A stretch of DNA of 8,429 nt from Dichloromethanomonas sp964477085 (GCA_964477085.1 CAYZDF010000094.1:1-8429), one strand, 5' to 3'. Counted from the first letter of the stretch, positions 1-5,968 are shown. Program-made: numbers and translations. The notes: generated by a model not told the origin, from the sequence alone.

Positions 1-625
1 TCGTCACAATAAGAACGCCAGTTTGCGGATTAAGAATCCTGTGGGCAAGCTTTAGTCGTTTCTTCATCATAGAAAGCCACTTGCTATGCCGGTAAGCATC
101 ATTGGAGTCCACATAGTCGTTGTTATATTTCCAATCCCTTGCTCCGGTATTATAAGGAGGATCAATGTATATGCAATCTACTTTTCCCTCATACAGGTAT
201 TCCAAAAGCTGAAGAGCGTGGTAGTTATCCGCTTCAATAAGCGTGTGCCACAGGCTGTCACCCGGTGCATTTTCCACTTTAGCAATGGGTTCAAGTGACG
301 GAAAAATAGGGTCACCGAACTGTGCCACAGAAACAAGCTCACATACAGGCATAGTCGTTATTTCGGATGTAATCTTGTTCTCGCAGACAGCAGTTTCACC
401 GTCAATTTCTTTTACTATGTATAGCTCATTCATTTTGCCGGTTTTGCGGGCAACGGTAGAGCCGGATTTTACGGGCACCCCATAAAGCGCGGTGCATTCC
501 GGAATATGCTCTTCAAACACTAAACCAAACTTTTTGTTTTTACTGATACGGTTAACTTCCTCCGTCAGCCGCTCGCGCAGCATCGGATCGGTAATTTGCC
601 GTAATAGATCATTAATAGCCGCCAT
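1..625 (-). CDS. Site-specific adenine DNA methyltransferase, type III Mod-like (N-terminal 208 codons; runs off the left edge)
   Basis: The frame is open from ATG at 625 to the edge and gives 208 residues. It contains the beta-class N6-adenine methyltransferase motif IV, DPPYNTG, at residues 155-161, preceded by a hydrophobic strand (VDCIYI) and followed by the W-S-M-M..RL..A..IL segment usual in type III Mod proteins. The first 120 residues form an N-terminal extension of the sort found in large Firmicute type III-like methyltransferases. Motif I, the target recognition domain and the C terminus would lie off the window. AGGAGA precedes the ATG by 9 nt and sits against the ATPase stop codon, 13 bp upstream, so the gene is probably co-transcribed with the ABC-3C genes. 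Likely role: methylating adenine in a specific DNA sequence, either with a Res subunit further left or to mark self DNA for the ABC-3C system. The family is well supported; the partner is unknown. Confidence 0.85.
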   Translation of the reverse strand, partial: MAAINDLLRQITDPMLRERLTEEVNRISKNKKFGLVFEEHIPECTALYGVPVKSGSTVARKTGKMNELYIVKEIDGETAVCENKITSEITTMPVCELVSVAQFGDPIFPSLEPIAKVENAPGDSLWHTLIEADNYHALQLLEYLYEGKVDCIYIDPPYNTGARDWKYNNDYVDSNDAYRHSKWLSMMKKRLKLAHRILNPQTGVLIVT

Positions 626-638
626 ATGAATTTATCTC

Positions 639-2339
639 CTATCCTTTTCCTTTTTCCTGTTCGGTTTTCGCCGAATTCTCTGATTCCGACTTGGCTTCAT
701 CTTTAGAATTCGGAGCAGTCTGCCGGCTCCATGACTTACCGAACAGCTCGTTCCCTACAGATAAACGAAGAACTGCCGCCTCGTCAAGCATTTTGTATGT
801 ATTCGGCGTATAGGTATCCGCTTTATCAAACGCAATAAATATTTGTTTGCCACTTTTTGCACTTTCCCGATATAGCCGGAGTATTTGCTCAAAGTCGGCA
901 TCCTCTATACGTTTAACAATACTTGAATCATGGATTAACACAGGAACGGGAGTCAATGTCAGCATACTCAAGTCATAAACTACAAGACTTTTGAATGCCG
1001 TTCCCTCGCTCTTATCATCCGGTGTTTCAAACTCAAATGTTTTATCCGGATTCAGCGTCAATTCAGGAGAAGTCCTGTCGCCTCCTGTAATAATATCGTT
1101 AATGCGTTTCATTTCCGCATTCACTTCCGCCTGAGCCGCAGCAAGGGCCTCCTCCTGGCGTTTTCGGAGATTCGCCAACAGATGCTCTATCTCCTTACGC
1201 TTTTCCATTTGTTCCAATTCGCTTTTTAGTGTCTCGTTTTCTTCGTGCAGCTTTTCAATCTCCCGTGATACACGGGCATATTGAGTCAAAATAGATTGCG
1301 AGAGTGATTTAGCAATTCCGGACTCCTCAATTTGTTTCTCATAAGCCGCAATATCGGCATCTATATATTCGATTTGCGGAGTCAGCCGGGCTATCTCCGC
1401 TTCGATGTCTGCACGAAGGAAACGGTTAATCTTAGCGTGAAAAGCCTCAACGTCAGTAAAAGCATCAATTTTAGCATCGGGGAAAAAGCGGAGCAGAGCC
1501 GAAAAATCTTTTTCCAGCACTCCGTCATTGCCTGGCATATTGTTGCGGACAGCATTAAGCTGCGATATAAGACGGCTTTTCCGCCGGTTCAGTTTTCCTA
1601 ATTCTCCTTTGATTTCTGCAAGCCGCTCTGCTTGTTGCGGGTCGATACCCAAAGCACGCAGATTGGCTTCTTCGTTTTGTTTGCACAGTTTTTCTCTGCG
1701 TTTTTCCAGCCCTGCTATCTTTTCATTGTTCTCAGAAATAGCCGATGTAATGTCCGATACGGAGCGTTCAGCCTGCTTGTTTAGCTTAATGCCGTAGCTG
1801 TCCTCAGCCGTTTTCAGGTTTTGGATATCTTCATATCTATCCAATAGCTTCATAAGGTACTCTACCGCTGTTGCCATGGGTTCACGCTCGCCTTGTAAGG
1901 GTCTGCGTTCGTTATGGCTCCCATGTCCGTAAATCCTGAAAAATCTTCCAACAATTTCTCTGAAAGAAATCCCCTTTAAAAGTATCTTATACTCGTGAAA
2001 CAGCCATTCACGATACCTCGACACAGGCATTTCCTCTATGACATGAAATTTGCTGTCACAACGATTCACAATCGACGGGCGATTGGTGCTTCGTGAAAAA
2101 AAGTATGTAGAACCATCAAACTCAAAAACAAAACTGATTGTATGATGATCAACATGTGCGATCACATCTTTTGCGGATTTCGGGTAATCGTCCCCACCAA
2201 ATACAAAATCCAATACAAGCAAAAAGGTGGACTTCCCTATGGCATTACTGCCATCCGAACTGCCAAGGACAACATTAAGGCCGGCTCGGAAGTCTTCCGG
2301 TTGAGTTTTAAACTTATCGCAGATTATCCGCTTTAACAT
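639..2339 (-). CDS. DUF2326-type SMC/Rad50-like ATPase of an ABC-three-component system
   Basis: The protein has 566 residues. Walker A is at 30-38 (GSNAIGKST), in the G-x-N-x-x-GKST form seen in Rad50/SMC-type ABC ATPases. The middle is predicted coiled coil, about 186-265 and 305-418, rich in E, K, L and Q. A signature-like segment (DKSEGTAFKSL) is at 442-452 and a Walker B strand (VPVLIHD) at 465-471. The residue after the Walker B Asp is Ser, not the usual catalytic Glu. The tail after about 545 is charged and low in complexity. DUF2326 proteins are the ATPase of ABC-3C conflict systems in the published ABC ATPase classification. The ATG at 2339 follows GGAGGTG by 7 nt and overlaps the middle component by 26 bp, suggesting translational coupling. 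Inferred role: a cytoplasmic, DNA- or RNA-sensing clamp that drives the HNH-like effector. The fold is clear; the activity is not demonstrated. Confidence 0.85.
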   Translation of the reverse strand: MLKRIICDKFKTQPEDFRAGLNVVLGSSDGSNAIGKSTFLLVLDFVFGGDDYPKSAKDVIAHVDHHTISFVFEFDGSTYFFSRSTNRPSIVNRCDSKFHVIEEMPVSRYREWLFHEYKILLKGISFREIVGRFFRIYGHGSHNERRPLQGEREPMATAVEYLMKLLDRYEDIQNLKTAEDSYGIKLNKQAERSVSDITSAISENNEKIAGLEKRREKLCKQNEEANLRALGIDPQQAERLAEIKGELGKLNRRKSRLISQLNAVRNNMPGNDGVLEKDFSALLRFFPDAKIDAFTDVEAFHAKINRFLRADIEAEIARLTPQIEYIDADIAAYEKQIEESGIAKSLSQSILTQYARVSREIEKLHEENETLKSELEQMEKRKEIEHLLANLRKRQEEALAAAQAEVNAEMKRINDIITGGDRTSPELTLNPDKTFEFETPDDKSEGTAFKSLVVYDLSMLTLTPVPVLIHDSSIVKRIEDADFEQILRLYRESAKSGKQIFIAFDKADTYTPNTYKMLDEAAVLRLSVGNELFGKSWSRQTAPNSKDEAKSESENSAKTEQEKGKG

Positions 2340-2556
2340 AGTGAAGCACCTCCATCCCGTCAGGTATTTCTATCCGTCCGAGCTTGTACAGGCAATCAAG
2401 GGCATCAAGAAAGACGCTTATTTCTGATACTTTTGTTTTTGTCGCTTCAAGCAGCTCGTGCGGGGTCATATCCCGCTCTTCTAATTTCTCCAAAATAGGT
2501 GCGAAAAGGGCAATGACGCTATCGGAGAAAGAATTAACTTTGCTTGGCATTTTCAT
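2314..2556 (-). CDS. ABC-three-component system middle component (small helical protein)
   Basis: The protein has 80 residues from the ATG at 2556; an in-frame GTG at 2568 would give 84. An AGGTG at about 2568-2572 is spaced reasonably for the ATG but is too close to the GTG, so the ATG is preferred. The protein is mostly helical, with the segments SVIALFAPILEKLEERD and SEISVFLDALDCLYKLGRIE, then a short strand, and looks like a compact winged-helix or adaptor. It overlaps the effector gene by 23 bp and the ATPase gene by 26 bp. A small protein locked between the effector and a DUF2326-like ATPase is typical of ABC-3C middle components, which are thought to bridge the two. The name rests mainly on position and size. 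I cannot assign a numbered middle-component family from sequence alone. Confidence 0.7.
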   Translation of the reverse strand: MKMPSKVNSFSDSVIALFAPILEKLEERDMTPHELLEATKTKVSEISVFLDALDCLYKLGRIEIPDGMEVLHYVKADNLR

Positions 2557-3973
2557 TGAACAAATCACACCTTTTCACTAAATATCCAACGATAATCTCG
2601 CAAGCGTCTTTATATCTTTGACCGACTTGCGAGTATAATTTTTCAACCAAAAGATCCATTATGTATTCCTGTGGATCAACGATATCCGGTTTTTGCTGTA
2701 TTCCGCTTTCAAGTAGTATGGAGGCGGATTTCATCAATTCTCCGAATATATTTGTGTCAAACCCGATTTCCTGCTCAAGGCGGGAGCATGTTTCCTTTAC
2801 GGTCTTATACAGTCGAGCCATGCTCGCATTTATCTTGTCTTTTAAAAACGGCTCATGAATCTTGCGCTCAATCTCAACCAAATCTTTAATGTTAGTCGGT
2901 TCCAGTCCTTTTGCATTTTTTGTTTTATGAACTTCCCTCAGAACGGCTTCTATTTGATTCTGGAATTTAATACCCGATATTCTGTCAAGAAAAGCTTGAA
3001 GATCTGCGCAACGTTGTTTTCTCTCCAATAAGTCCTTTATTTCCTCAGACGACATAGTAGGAACAAGGGGGGCGCACTCATTTGCACATAACGCTACCGC
3101 ATTTTCATAGCTCTCCGCTTCATCAGGTGACAACTTTAAATGGACAATCTCACATTTCTTTACCGGAATCTTTCCACGCTTGGGAATGCCAAGATAATCA
3201 CCGCAATATAAACATTTTCCATTGGCTTCGGCCAAGAGGGTTACAAGCAACGAATCGTCCTGTTTCGGTAAAGGAGCCAATTGCTTAATTCTGTCTACAA
3301 CATACCCTGCAACATCCTCAGCAAACTCTGCGTCAGTTCTGTTTTCCATGAGGCCCGAAACCAAATTGACTCGGTTAGAACCGTCATTCACAAGGAGTAT
3401 TATTTCTTCAATATGTGATGTGAAGGAGAAAACATACTCTTGTGTAATCAACTTGATCGTCTTTTTTCCGCTTCGATTCTCAGTGTTGGTGACAACATAC
3501 AGAAAGACTCCCGCTAAAAACGTATGAAAACTGAATTCTGTTTGGGATGACAATTCCATTTTCGTTGCTCCGCTGACCATTTCAACTTTTGTATCATCAT
3601 AAATACCATATATTTTCTTTCCGACTTCTTCAGGGGTATCACTGGCAATAATGTCCCTGAGTGCCAAAACTATCTGCTTAAACAAATTGCTGTCCAACAA
3701 TTTGAGAACATTGTCCTTGAAATAAGCCGCTACTTCTTGCGGATTGGCATGACGAGCTGGGTCTGTAACATCTTTGGAGAGATTTTGTTCACACCTCAGC
3801 AATTTTGATGAAGCATCTTCTCTGACTCGGTCTGCATTTTCCTGGCCGGAAAATGTAAATTCAAAATTGGGGGCAACAGAATGAAGCAGTACTTCGCACA
3901 ACTGCTTATTATCAACATTAACCGCCTTGCACGAAACAAGAACAGCAAAATATGATCCAAAACATAACCTCAT
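2534..3973 (-). CDS. ABC-three-component system effector with HNH-like zinc knuckle and ABC-3C C-terminal domain
   Basis: The start is at 3973 (479 residues). GGAGGGG lies 6 nt upstream of it and sits inside the codons that would follow an in-frame ATG at 3988, so the longer form is less likely. Residues 1-240 form an alpha/beta region I do not recognise. A treble-clef/HNH-like segment follows: C254-x-x-C257, H278 in EIVH, N291 in ENAVALC, C296 and C300. The usual last His of HNH nucleases is absent. Residues about 325-475 are helical and end in an ACEIIVGYLVKRCDLFNE segment, the characteristic end of the ABC-3C C-terminal domain that links effectors to the ABC machinery. It is the second gene of the operon, 33 bp after the regulator. 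Inferred role: DNA-cutting or DNA-binding effector activated by the ATPase. Nuclease activity is uncertain because of the missing His. Confidence 0.75.
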   Translation of the reverse strand: MRLCFGSYFAVLVSCKAVNVDNKQLCEVLLHSVAPNFEFTFSGQENADRVREDASSKLLRCEQNLSKDVTDPARHANPQEVAAYFKDNVLKLLDSNLFKQIVLALRDIIASDTPEEVGKKIYGIYDDTKVEMVSGATKMELSSQTEFSFHTFLAGVFLYVVTNTENRSGKKTIKLITQEYVFSFTSHIEEIILLVNDGSNRVNLVSGLMENRTDAEFAEDVAGYVVDRIKQLAPLPKQDDSLLVTLLAEANGKCLYCGDYLGIPKRGKIPVKKCEIVHLKLSPDEAESYENAVALCANECAPLVPTMSSEEIKDLLERKQRCADLQAFLDRISGIKFQNQIEAVLREVHKTKNAKGLEPTNIKDLVEIERKIHEPFLKDKINASMARLYKTVKETCSRLEQEIGFDTNIFGELMKSASILLESGIQQKPDIVDPQEYIMDLLVEKLYSQVGQRYKDACEIIVGYLVKRCDLFNENAKQS

Positions 3974-4006
3974 GCTGAGCCCCTCCATTTCAAATTGAAT
4001 CAGAAT

Positions 4007-4219
4007 TTATTCGTTGCCTTCATCCACATAATCCACAATATCACCGATATTGCATTGAAGTGCTTTGCATATGCGTGCTAAGACATCCATACTAACCGGA
4101 AGCTCCTTTCCCAGCTTAGCCATGGTTGTAGTGGTCAATCCGGTTGCTGACATCAAATCTTTCTTCATCATTTTTCTGTCTATAAGTAACTTCCACAGCT
4201 TATTGTAGCTGAATGCCAT
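4007..4219 (-). CDS. XRE/Cro-C1 family transcriptional regulator (HTH_26 type)
   Basis: The protein has 70 residues. The helix-turn-helix spans roughly residues 19-42 (KKDLMSATGLTTTTMAKLGK), followed by the LARICKALQCNIGDIVDYV helices that mark the small Cro/C1 HTH_26 family. An in-frame start about 120 bp upstream would add 41 residues, but it would lie across the promoter. The ATG at 4219 has GGAGG 7 nt before it and gives the usual length for the family, so it is chosen. It is the first gene of the ABC-3C/methyltransferase operon, 33 bp from the effector. Inferred role: an autorepressor that keeps a potentially toxic system low and binds near its own promoter. The family call is secure; the direction of regulation is inferred. 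Confidence 0.88.
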   Translation of the reverse strand: MAFSYNKLWKLLIDRKMMKKDLMSATGLTTTTMAKLGKELPVSMDVLARICKALQCNIGDIVDYVDEGNE

Positions 4220-4265
4220 AGTATCGCCTCCAAAGAGTATTTGCCAAAAACGATCTGTTTGGAAT

Positions 4266-4294
4266 ATTTTATCACATTTAAACGCTAATATCAA
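4266..4294 (-). promoter_or_regulatory. Sigma-A-type promoter of the XRE/ABC-3C/methyltransferase operon
   Basis: On the minus strand TTGATA (4289-4294, 5 of 6 to consensus) is followed by a 17-bp spacer and TAAAAT (4266-4271, 5 of 6). Transcription would start near 4259, giving a leader of about 40 nt before the XRE start at 4219. It is the only convincing promoter found upstream of this minus-strand operon. Confidence 0.7.
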
Positions 4295-4303
4295 GGTTAC
4301 CTT
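4293..4303. promoter_or_regulatory. Candidate operator: palindrome overlapping the -35 box
   Basis: AAGGTTACCTT is a perfect 11-bp palindrome (AAGGT-N-ACCTT) whose edge overlaps the -35 hexamer of the operon promoter. A second, looser inverted repeat, CCAAA-N9-TTTGG at 4244-4262, lies just downstream of the -10. Small XRE proteins bind such sites as dimers, so autoregulation is plausible. The binding itself is inferred. Confidence 0.4.
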
Positions 4304-4439
4304 TACTATTGCTGATATAGGCTTTATAAATTGCAATTTCAATACGCAGTTTGAATAATTAATTAAAATTAAAATTCTCTACTTTCACTCTATGATAAAG
4401 CTACTCTCACTCCTCCAAGCTTGTCCCATAAATTAGTAT

Positions 4440-4476
4440 GCTGTTATTGCGCAAAGCGATAACAGCTTTTGTTTTA
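4440..4476 (+). terminator. Intrinsic terminator upstream of the ICE control region
   Basis: GCTGTTATTGC (4440-4450) pairs with GCGATAACAGC (4456-4466) over 11 bp with one G-U pair and a GCAAA loop, followed by TTTTGTTTTA. It is a strong plus-strand terminator, yet no plus-strand gene is visible upstream of it. It may end a backbone operon now displaced by the cargo, insulate the control genes, or act as an attenuator. A weak plus-strand promoter-like pair (TTGCAA-17-AATAAT, 4331-4359) lies upstream. Confidence 0.7.
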
Positions 4477-4520
4477 TACGCCTAAGCACTCAAAAATTAA
4501 GCAGAAGGAGGCCAGTTTCT

Positions 4521-4679
4521 ATGGTTGAAGTCAGAAATTTAAATAAAAAGCGTATCGGAGATATGAGCGATGATAAACGTCTGTTTGTGATTAAAATAAA
4601 AGATTGTGTCACTCGAATCACAGTAACCCCCGACGGCACATTAAACATAACGCACGAGCGTGTAGAACCTGTAGCATAG
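4521..4679 (+). CDS. Small conserved-looking ICE protein of unknown function (52 aa)
   Basis: The ORF runs from ATG at 4521 to TAG at 4677-4679 and has AAGGAGG 9 nt upstream, a near-perfect ribosome binding site. It begins MVEVRNLNKKRIGDMSDDKR and continues with beta-strand-like stretches (LFVIKIKDCVTRITVTPDGT). Small acidic/basic proteins of this kind occur in the control region of Tn916/Tn1549-like elements next to the sigma-like regulator. I recognise the type from memory but know no function. There is no membrane segment, signal peptide or clear DNA-binding motif. It lies between a strong terminator and the attenuator-like RNA, about 250 bp before the sigma factor. Confidence 0.7.
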   Translation: MVEVRNLNKKRIGDMSDDKRLFVIKIKDCVTRITVTPDGTLNITHERVEPVA

Positions 4680-4723
4680 CCACACCCCAAGAACAGCTTA
4701 ATACCTAAAATCCGCCAGAACGC

Positions 4724-4851
4724 AAGACGGCAGTGCGGAGGAACACCCCAACCGGGTGAACCTCGCCTGTCGTCTTTTCTATTTACCATGATGTACGGTG
4801 CGAGGTTCCCATAAAAAGGAGCAAACATCGTGATTACATACCTCTTGCACC
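4724..4851 (+). promoter_or_regulatory. Attenuator-like leader RNA with mutually exclusive helices upstream of the sigma-like regulator
   Basis: Helix A is a nested hairpin: AAGACGGCAG (4724-4733) with CTGTCGTCTT (4767-4776), then GCGGAGG (4735-4741) with CCTCGC (4761-4766), then CACCC/GGGTG (4744-4748 and 4754-4758). It is followed by TTCTATTT, like a terminator. Helix B pairs AACCTCGC (4759-4766) with GCGAGGTT (4800-4807), 8 of 8, and cannot coexist with the inner part of A. Helix C pairs GGTGCGAGGT (4797-4806) with ACCTC-TT-GCACC (4840-4851), competes with B, and reaches into the 21-codon leader ORF. This resembles classical attenuation, in which translation of the leader would open C and shift the balance of A and B. 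The pairings are seen; the mechanism is inferred. Confidence 0.5.
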
Positions 4852-4895
4852 TCTTCTTTGCAAATGGACGAGCCCCTCCGCTTCTGACATTTTGA
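4830..4895 (+). CDS. Putative 21-aa leader peptide
   Basis: GTG at 4830 opens a 21-codon frame ending in TGA at 4893-4895. AAAAAGGAG lies 9 nt upstream, good enough to drive translation. The peptide starts VITYLLHLFFANG, is hydrophobic, and ends APPLLTF. It sits within helix C of the leader RNA and ends 38 bp before the sigma-factor start, so its translation could govern RNA folding or couple to the downstream gene. Hydrophobic small peptides of this size could also be membrane active. No homology is claimed; it may be non-coding. Confidence 0.35.
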   Translation: MITYLLHLFFANGRAPPLLTF

Positions 4896-4933
4896 CTCAC
4901 CATCAAGATTTCAGAAAATGGAGGACAAGCCAT

Positions 4934-5353
4934 ATGGCAGAAAAAAAGAAATATCAAATCAAGGTACAAGGTCAGCTTGTACCGGTCAGTCAAGAAGTCT
5001 ACCTGACATATTACCGCATGAGGCGCCATGAGCGTCATCTGGAAGAAAAGGACATAGCACATGGCGTTTTTTACTACAGCGCTCTGGACACCGAGGAAAC
5101 CAACGGCGAAGATTCGATGCCCGATCTCGTTTCCCCACGAGTAGAGGATATCATCACGGACAAGCTTATGGCAGAAAAGCTACATAAATGTCTTGCCTGC
5201 CTAAGCAAGGATGAGCGCGATTTGATCTATGCTCTGTATTTCCAGAGAAAAACGCAGGTAGAACTGGAAAAAGAGACAGGCATTAAACAGCAGACCATTA
5301 GCTATCGGGAACGTCAGATTCGGATGAAACTCAAAAAAATGATGGAGAAGTAA
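4934..5353 (+). CDS. Sigma-70 family-like regulator (Tn916 Orf7-like)
   Basis: The protein has 139 residues, close to the roughly 140 of Tn916 Orf7. The C-terminal half is a sigma region 4: residues 85-136, with a helix-turn-helix at about 107-128 (TQVELEKETGIKQQTISYRE). The N-terminal part is basic and holds the Y-Y-R-M-R-R-H-E-R-HLEEKD segment typical of ICE-borne sigma-like proteins, in place of a complete region 2. ATG at 4934 follows GGAGG by 9 nt. A TTG 42 bp upstream in the same frame lacks a good binding site and overlaps the leader ORF, so it is not chosen. In Tn916-type elements this protein promotes transcription of excision and transfer genes. Here it lies between the attenuator-like leader and a terminator and upstream of mazF, xis and int. 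The family call is firm; the target promoters are unknown. Confidence 0.88.
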   Translation: MAEKKKYQIKVQGQLVPVSQEVYLTYYRMRRHERHLEEKDIAHGVFYYSALDTEETNGEDSMPDLVSPRVEDIITDKLMAEKLHKCLACLSKDERDLIYALYFQRKTQVELEKETGIKQQTISYRERQIRMKLKKMMEK

Positions 5354-5370
5354 AAATTCTTTTTGTAGAC

Positions 5371-5411
5371 CCCCTCACGAAACTGGATTAGTAGTGAGGG
5401 GTTTCTTTATT
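5371..5411 (+). terminator. Intrinsic terminator after the sigma-like regulator
   Basis: CCCCTCAC (5371-5378) pairs perfectly with GTGAGGGG (5394-5401), with a 15-nt loop, and is followed by TTTCTTTATT. It begins 17 bp after the sigma-factor stop codon. Confidence 0.85.
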
Positions 5412-5871
5412 CCCTCAAGGGTACTTTGAAAATTTCATATCCGATGATCTGAATACGTTAGCTGACGGCTCCCAAAAGGAACAGCGACTCCGGAGGATGC
5501 GCCAAGACCACCTGTAGGATGGTGATGAGAACAAGATGAATCAGCTTTTTCTTTCTGTTCATTACGTTTCTCTTCCCAGACTATCAAAGACGGCCCAATA
5601 AGGTGCAGAGCGGTACCCATCCGACCGGGAAACAGGCTGTGGCGGCCTGTATCGCAATGACCCCGTCAGCCTATCATGATACTTCTGTCCAGTCACAGCC
5701 CCCACATATGGGGATCACGCAATGAGGGCAGCCGGCAGAGATCCTGGCGGGGGTGAAATTCCCATGATGCGGTAAAGCCAGCCGCAGTTCAGACCATTGC
5801 CTTTTGTGCTTGGGGAGTAGTGTCGAATTAAGCACCGTTATCACTAAAAACAACTTAATGTCAGAAGCAAT
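5412..5871 (+). ncRNA. Long hairpin-rich noncoding region, candidate structured RNA or leader
   Basis: These 460 bp hold no ORF with a ribosome binding site, but many local hairpins. They are CACC/GGTG near 5510-5525; ACAGGC/GCCTGT (5632-5637 and 5645-5650); the alternative long-range GGCTGTG/CACAGCC (5635-5641 and 5694-5700); TGAC-CCC-GTCA (5658-5668); CCCCA-CATA-TGGGG (5700-5713); CTGGC/GCCAG between about 5743 and 5780; and ATTAAG/CTTAAT (5827-5832 and 5854-5859). The region lies between two strong terminators on the plus strand, which suits an independent RNA ending at 5935. I recall similar noncoding DNA upstream of MazF in related ICEs, but I cannot assign an RNA family. No clear promoter was found. 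Possible roles are a small RNA, an RNA leader controlling mazF and xis, or a protein-binding DNA region. Confidence 0.4.
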
Positions 5872-5935
5872 GGGATCGCCCTGTTTTCAGCTGCTCTCAC
5901 AGTGAAGCAACTACCCAAGGGCGATCCTATTTTTG
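5872..5935 (+). terminator. Intrinsic terminator or attenuator upstream of mazF
   Basis: GGATCGCCCT (5873-5882) pairs with AGGGCGATCC (5918-5927), extended by a G-U pair, giving 11 bp followed by TATTTTTG. The 35-nt loop is unusually long and can fold inside itself (TGCT/AGCA). Its ACTACCC can also pair with the upstream CTTGGG...TAGT at 5809-5821, as in a pseudoknot. It would terminate the noncoding region's transcript 34 bp before the MazF start. Confidence 0.75.
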
Positions 5936-5964
5936 TGCCATTAAGAATTTCAAAGGAGGATCGC
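5921..5964 (+). promoter_or_regulatory. Possible ribosome-binding-site sequestering helix of mazF
   Basis: GCGATCC (5921-5927), the right arm of the terminator, is also complementary to GGATCGC (5958-5964), which overlaps the last two bases of the mazF Shine-Dalgarno AAAGGAGG (5952-5959). The two pairings are exclusive, so RNA that reads through the terminator could hide the binding site of the toxin. The repeats are seen; regulation is inferred. Confidence 0.35.
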
Positions 5965-5968
5965 AATT

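Noticed and set aside
4331..4359. Plus-strand promoter-like pair TTGCAA-17-AATAAT
   Set aside because: The -35 matches only 4 of 6, the region is AT-rich so such pairs arise by chance, and a strong terminator follows within 110 bp.
4789..4815. Eight-codon frame (MMYGARFP) before the leader ORF
   Set aside because: No Shine-Dalgarno sequence precedes it, whereas the GTG-started frame at 4830 has one.
4490..5062. 190-residue minus-strand frame across the small ICE gene, leader RNA and sigma-factor start
   Set aside because: It runs opposite three better supported plus-strand features, has no ribosome binding site, and its translation is of atypical composition.
5435..5620. 61-residue minus-strand frame in the noncoding region
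   Set aside because: No ribosome binding site, biased composition and no recognisable motif; the region's pairing suggests RNA rather than protein.
5590..5800. Group II intron or self-splicing RNA remnant
   Set aside because: No domain V-like hairpin, no conserved intron 5' end and no reverse transcriptase frame could be found.
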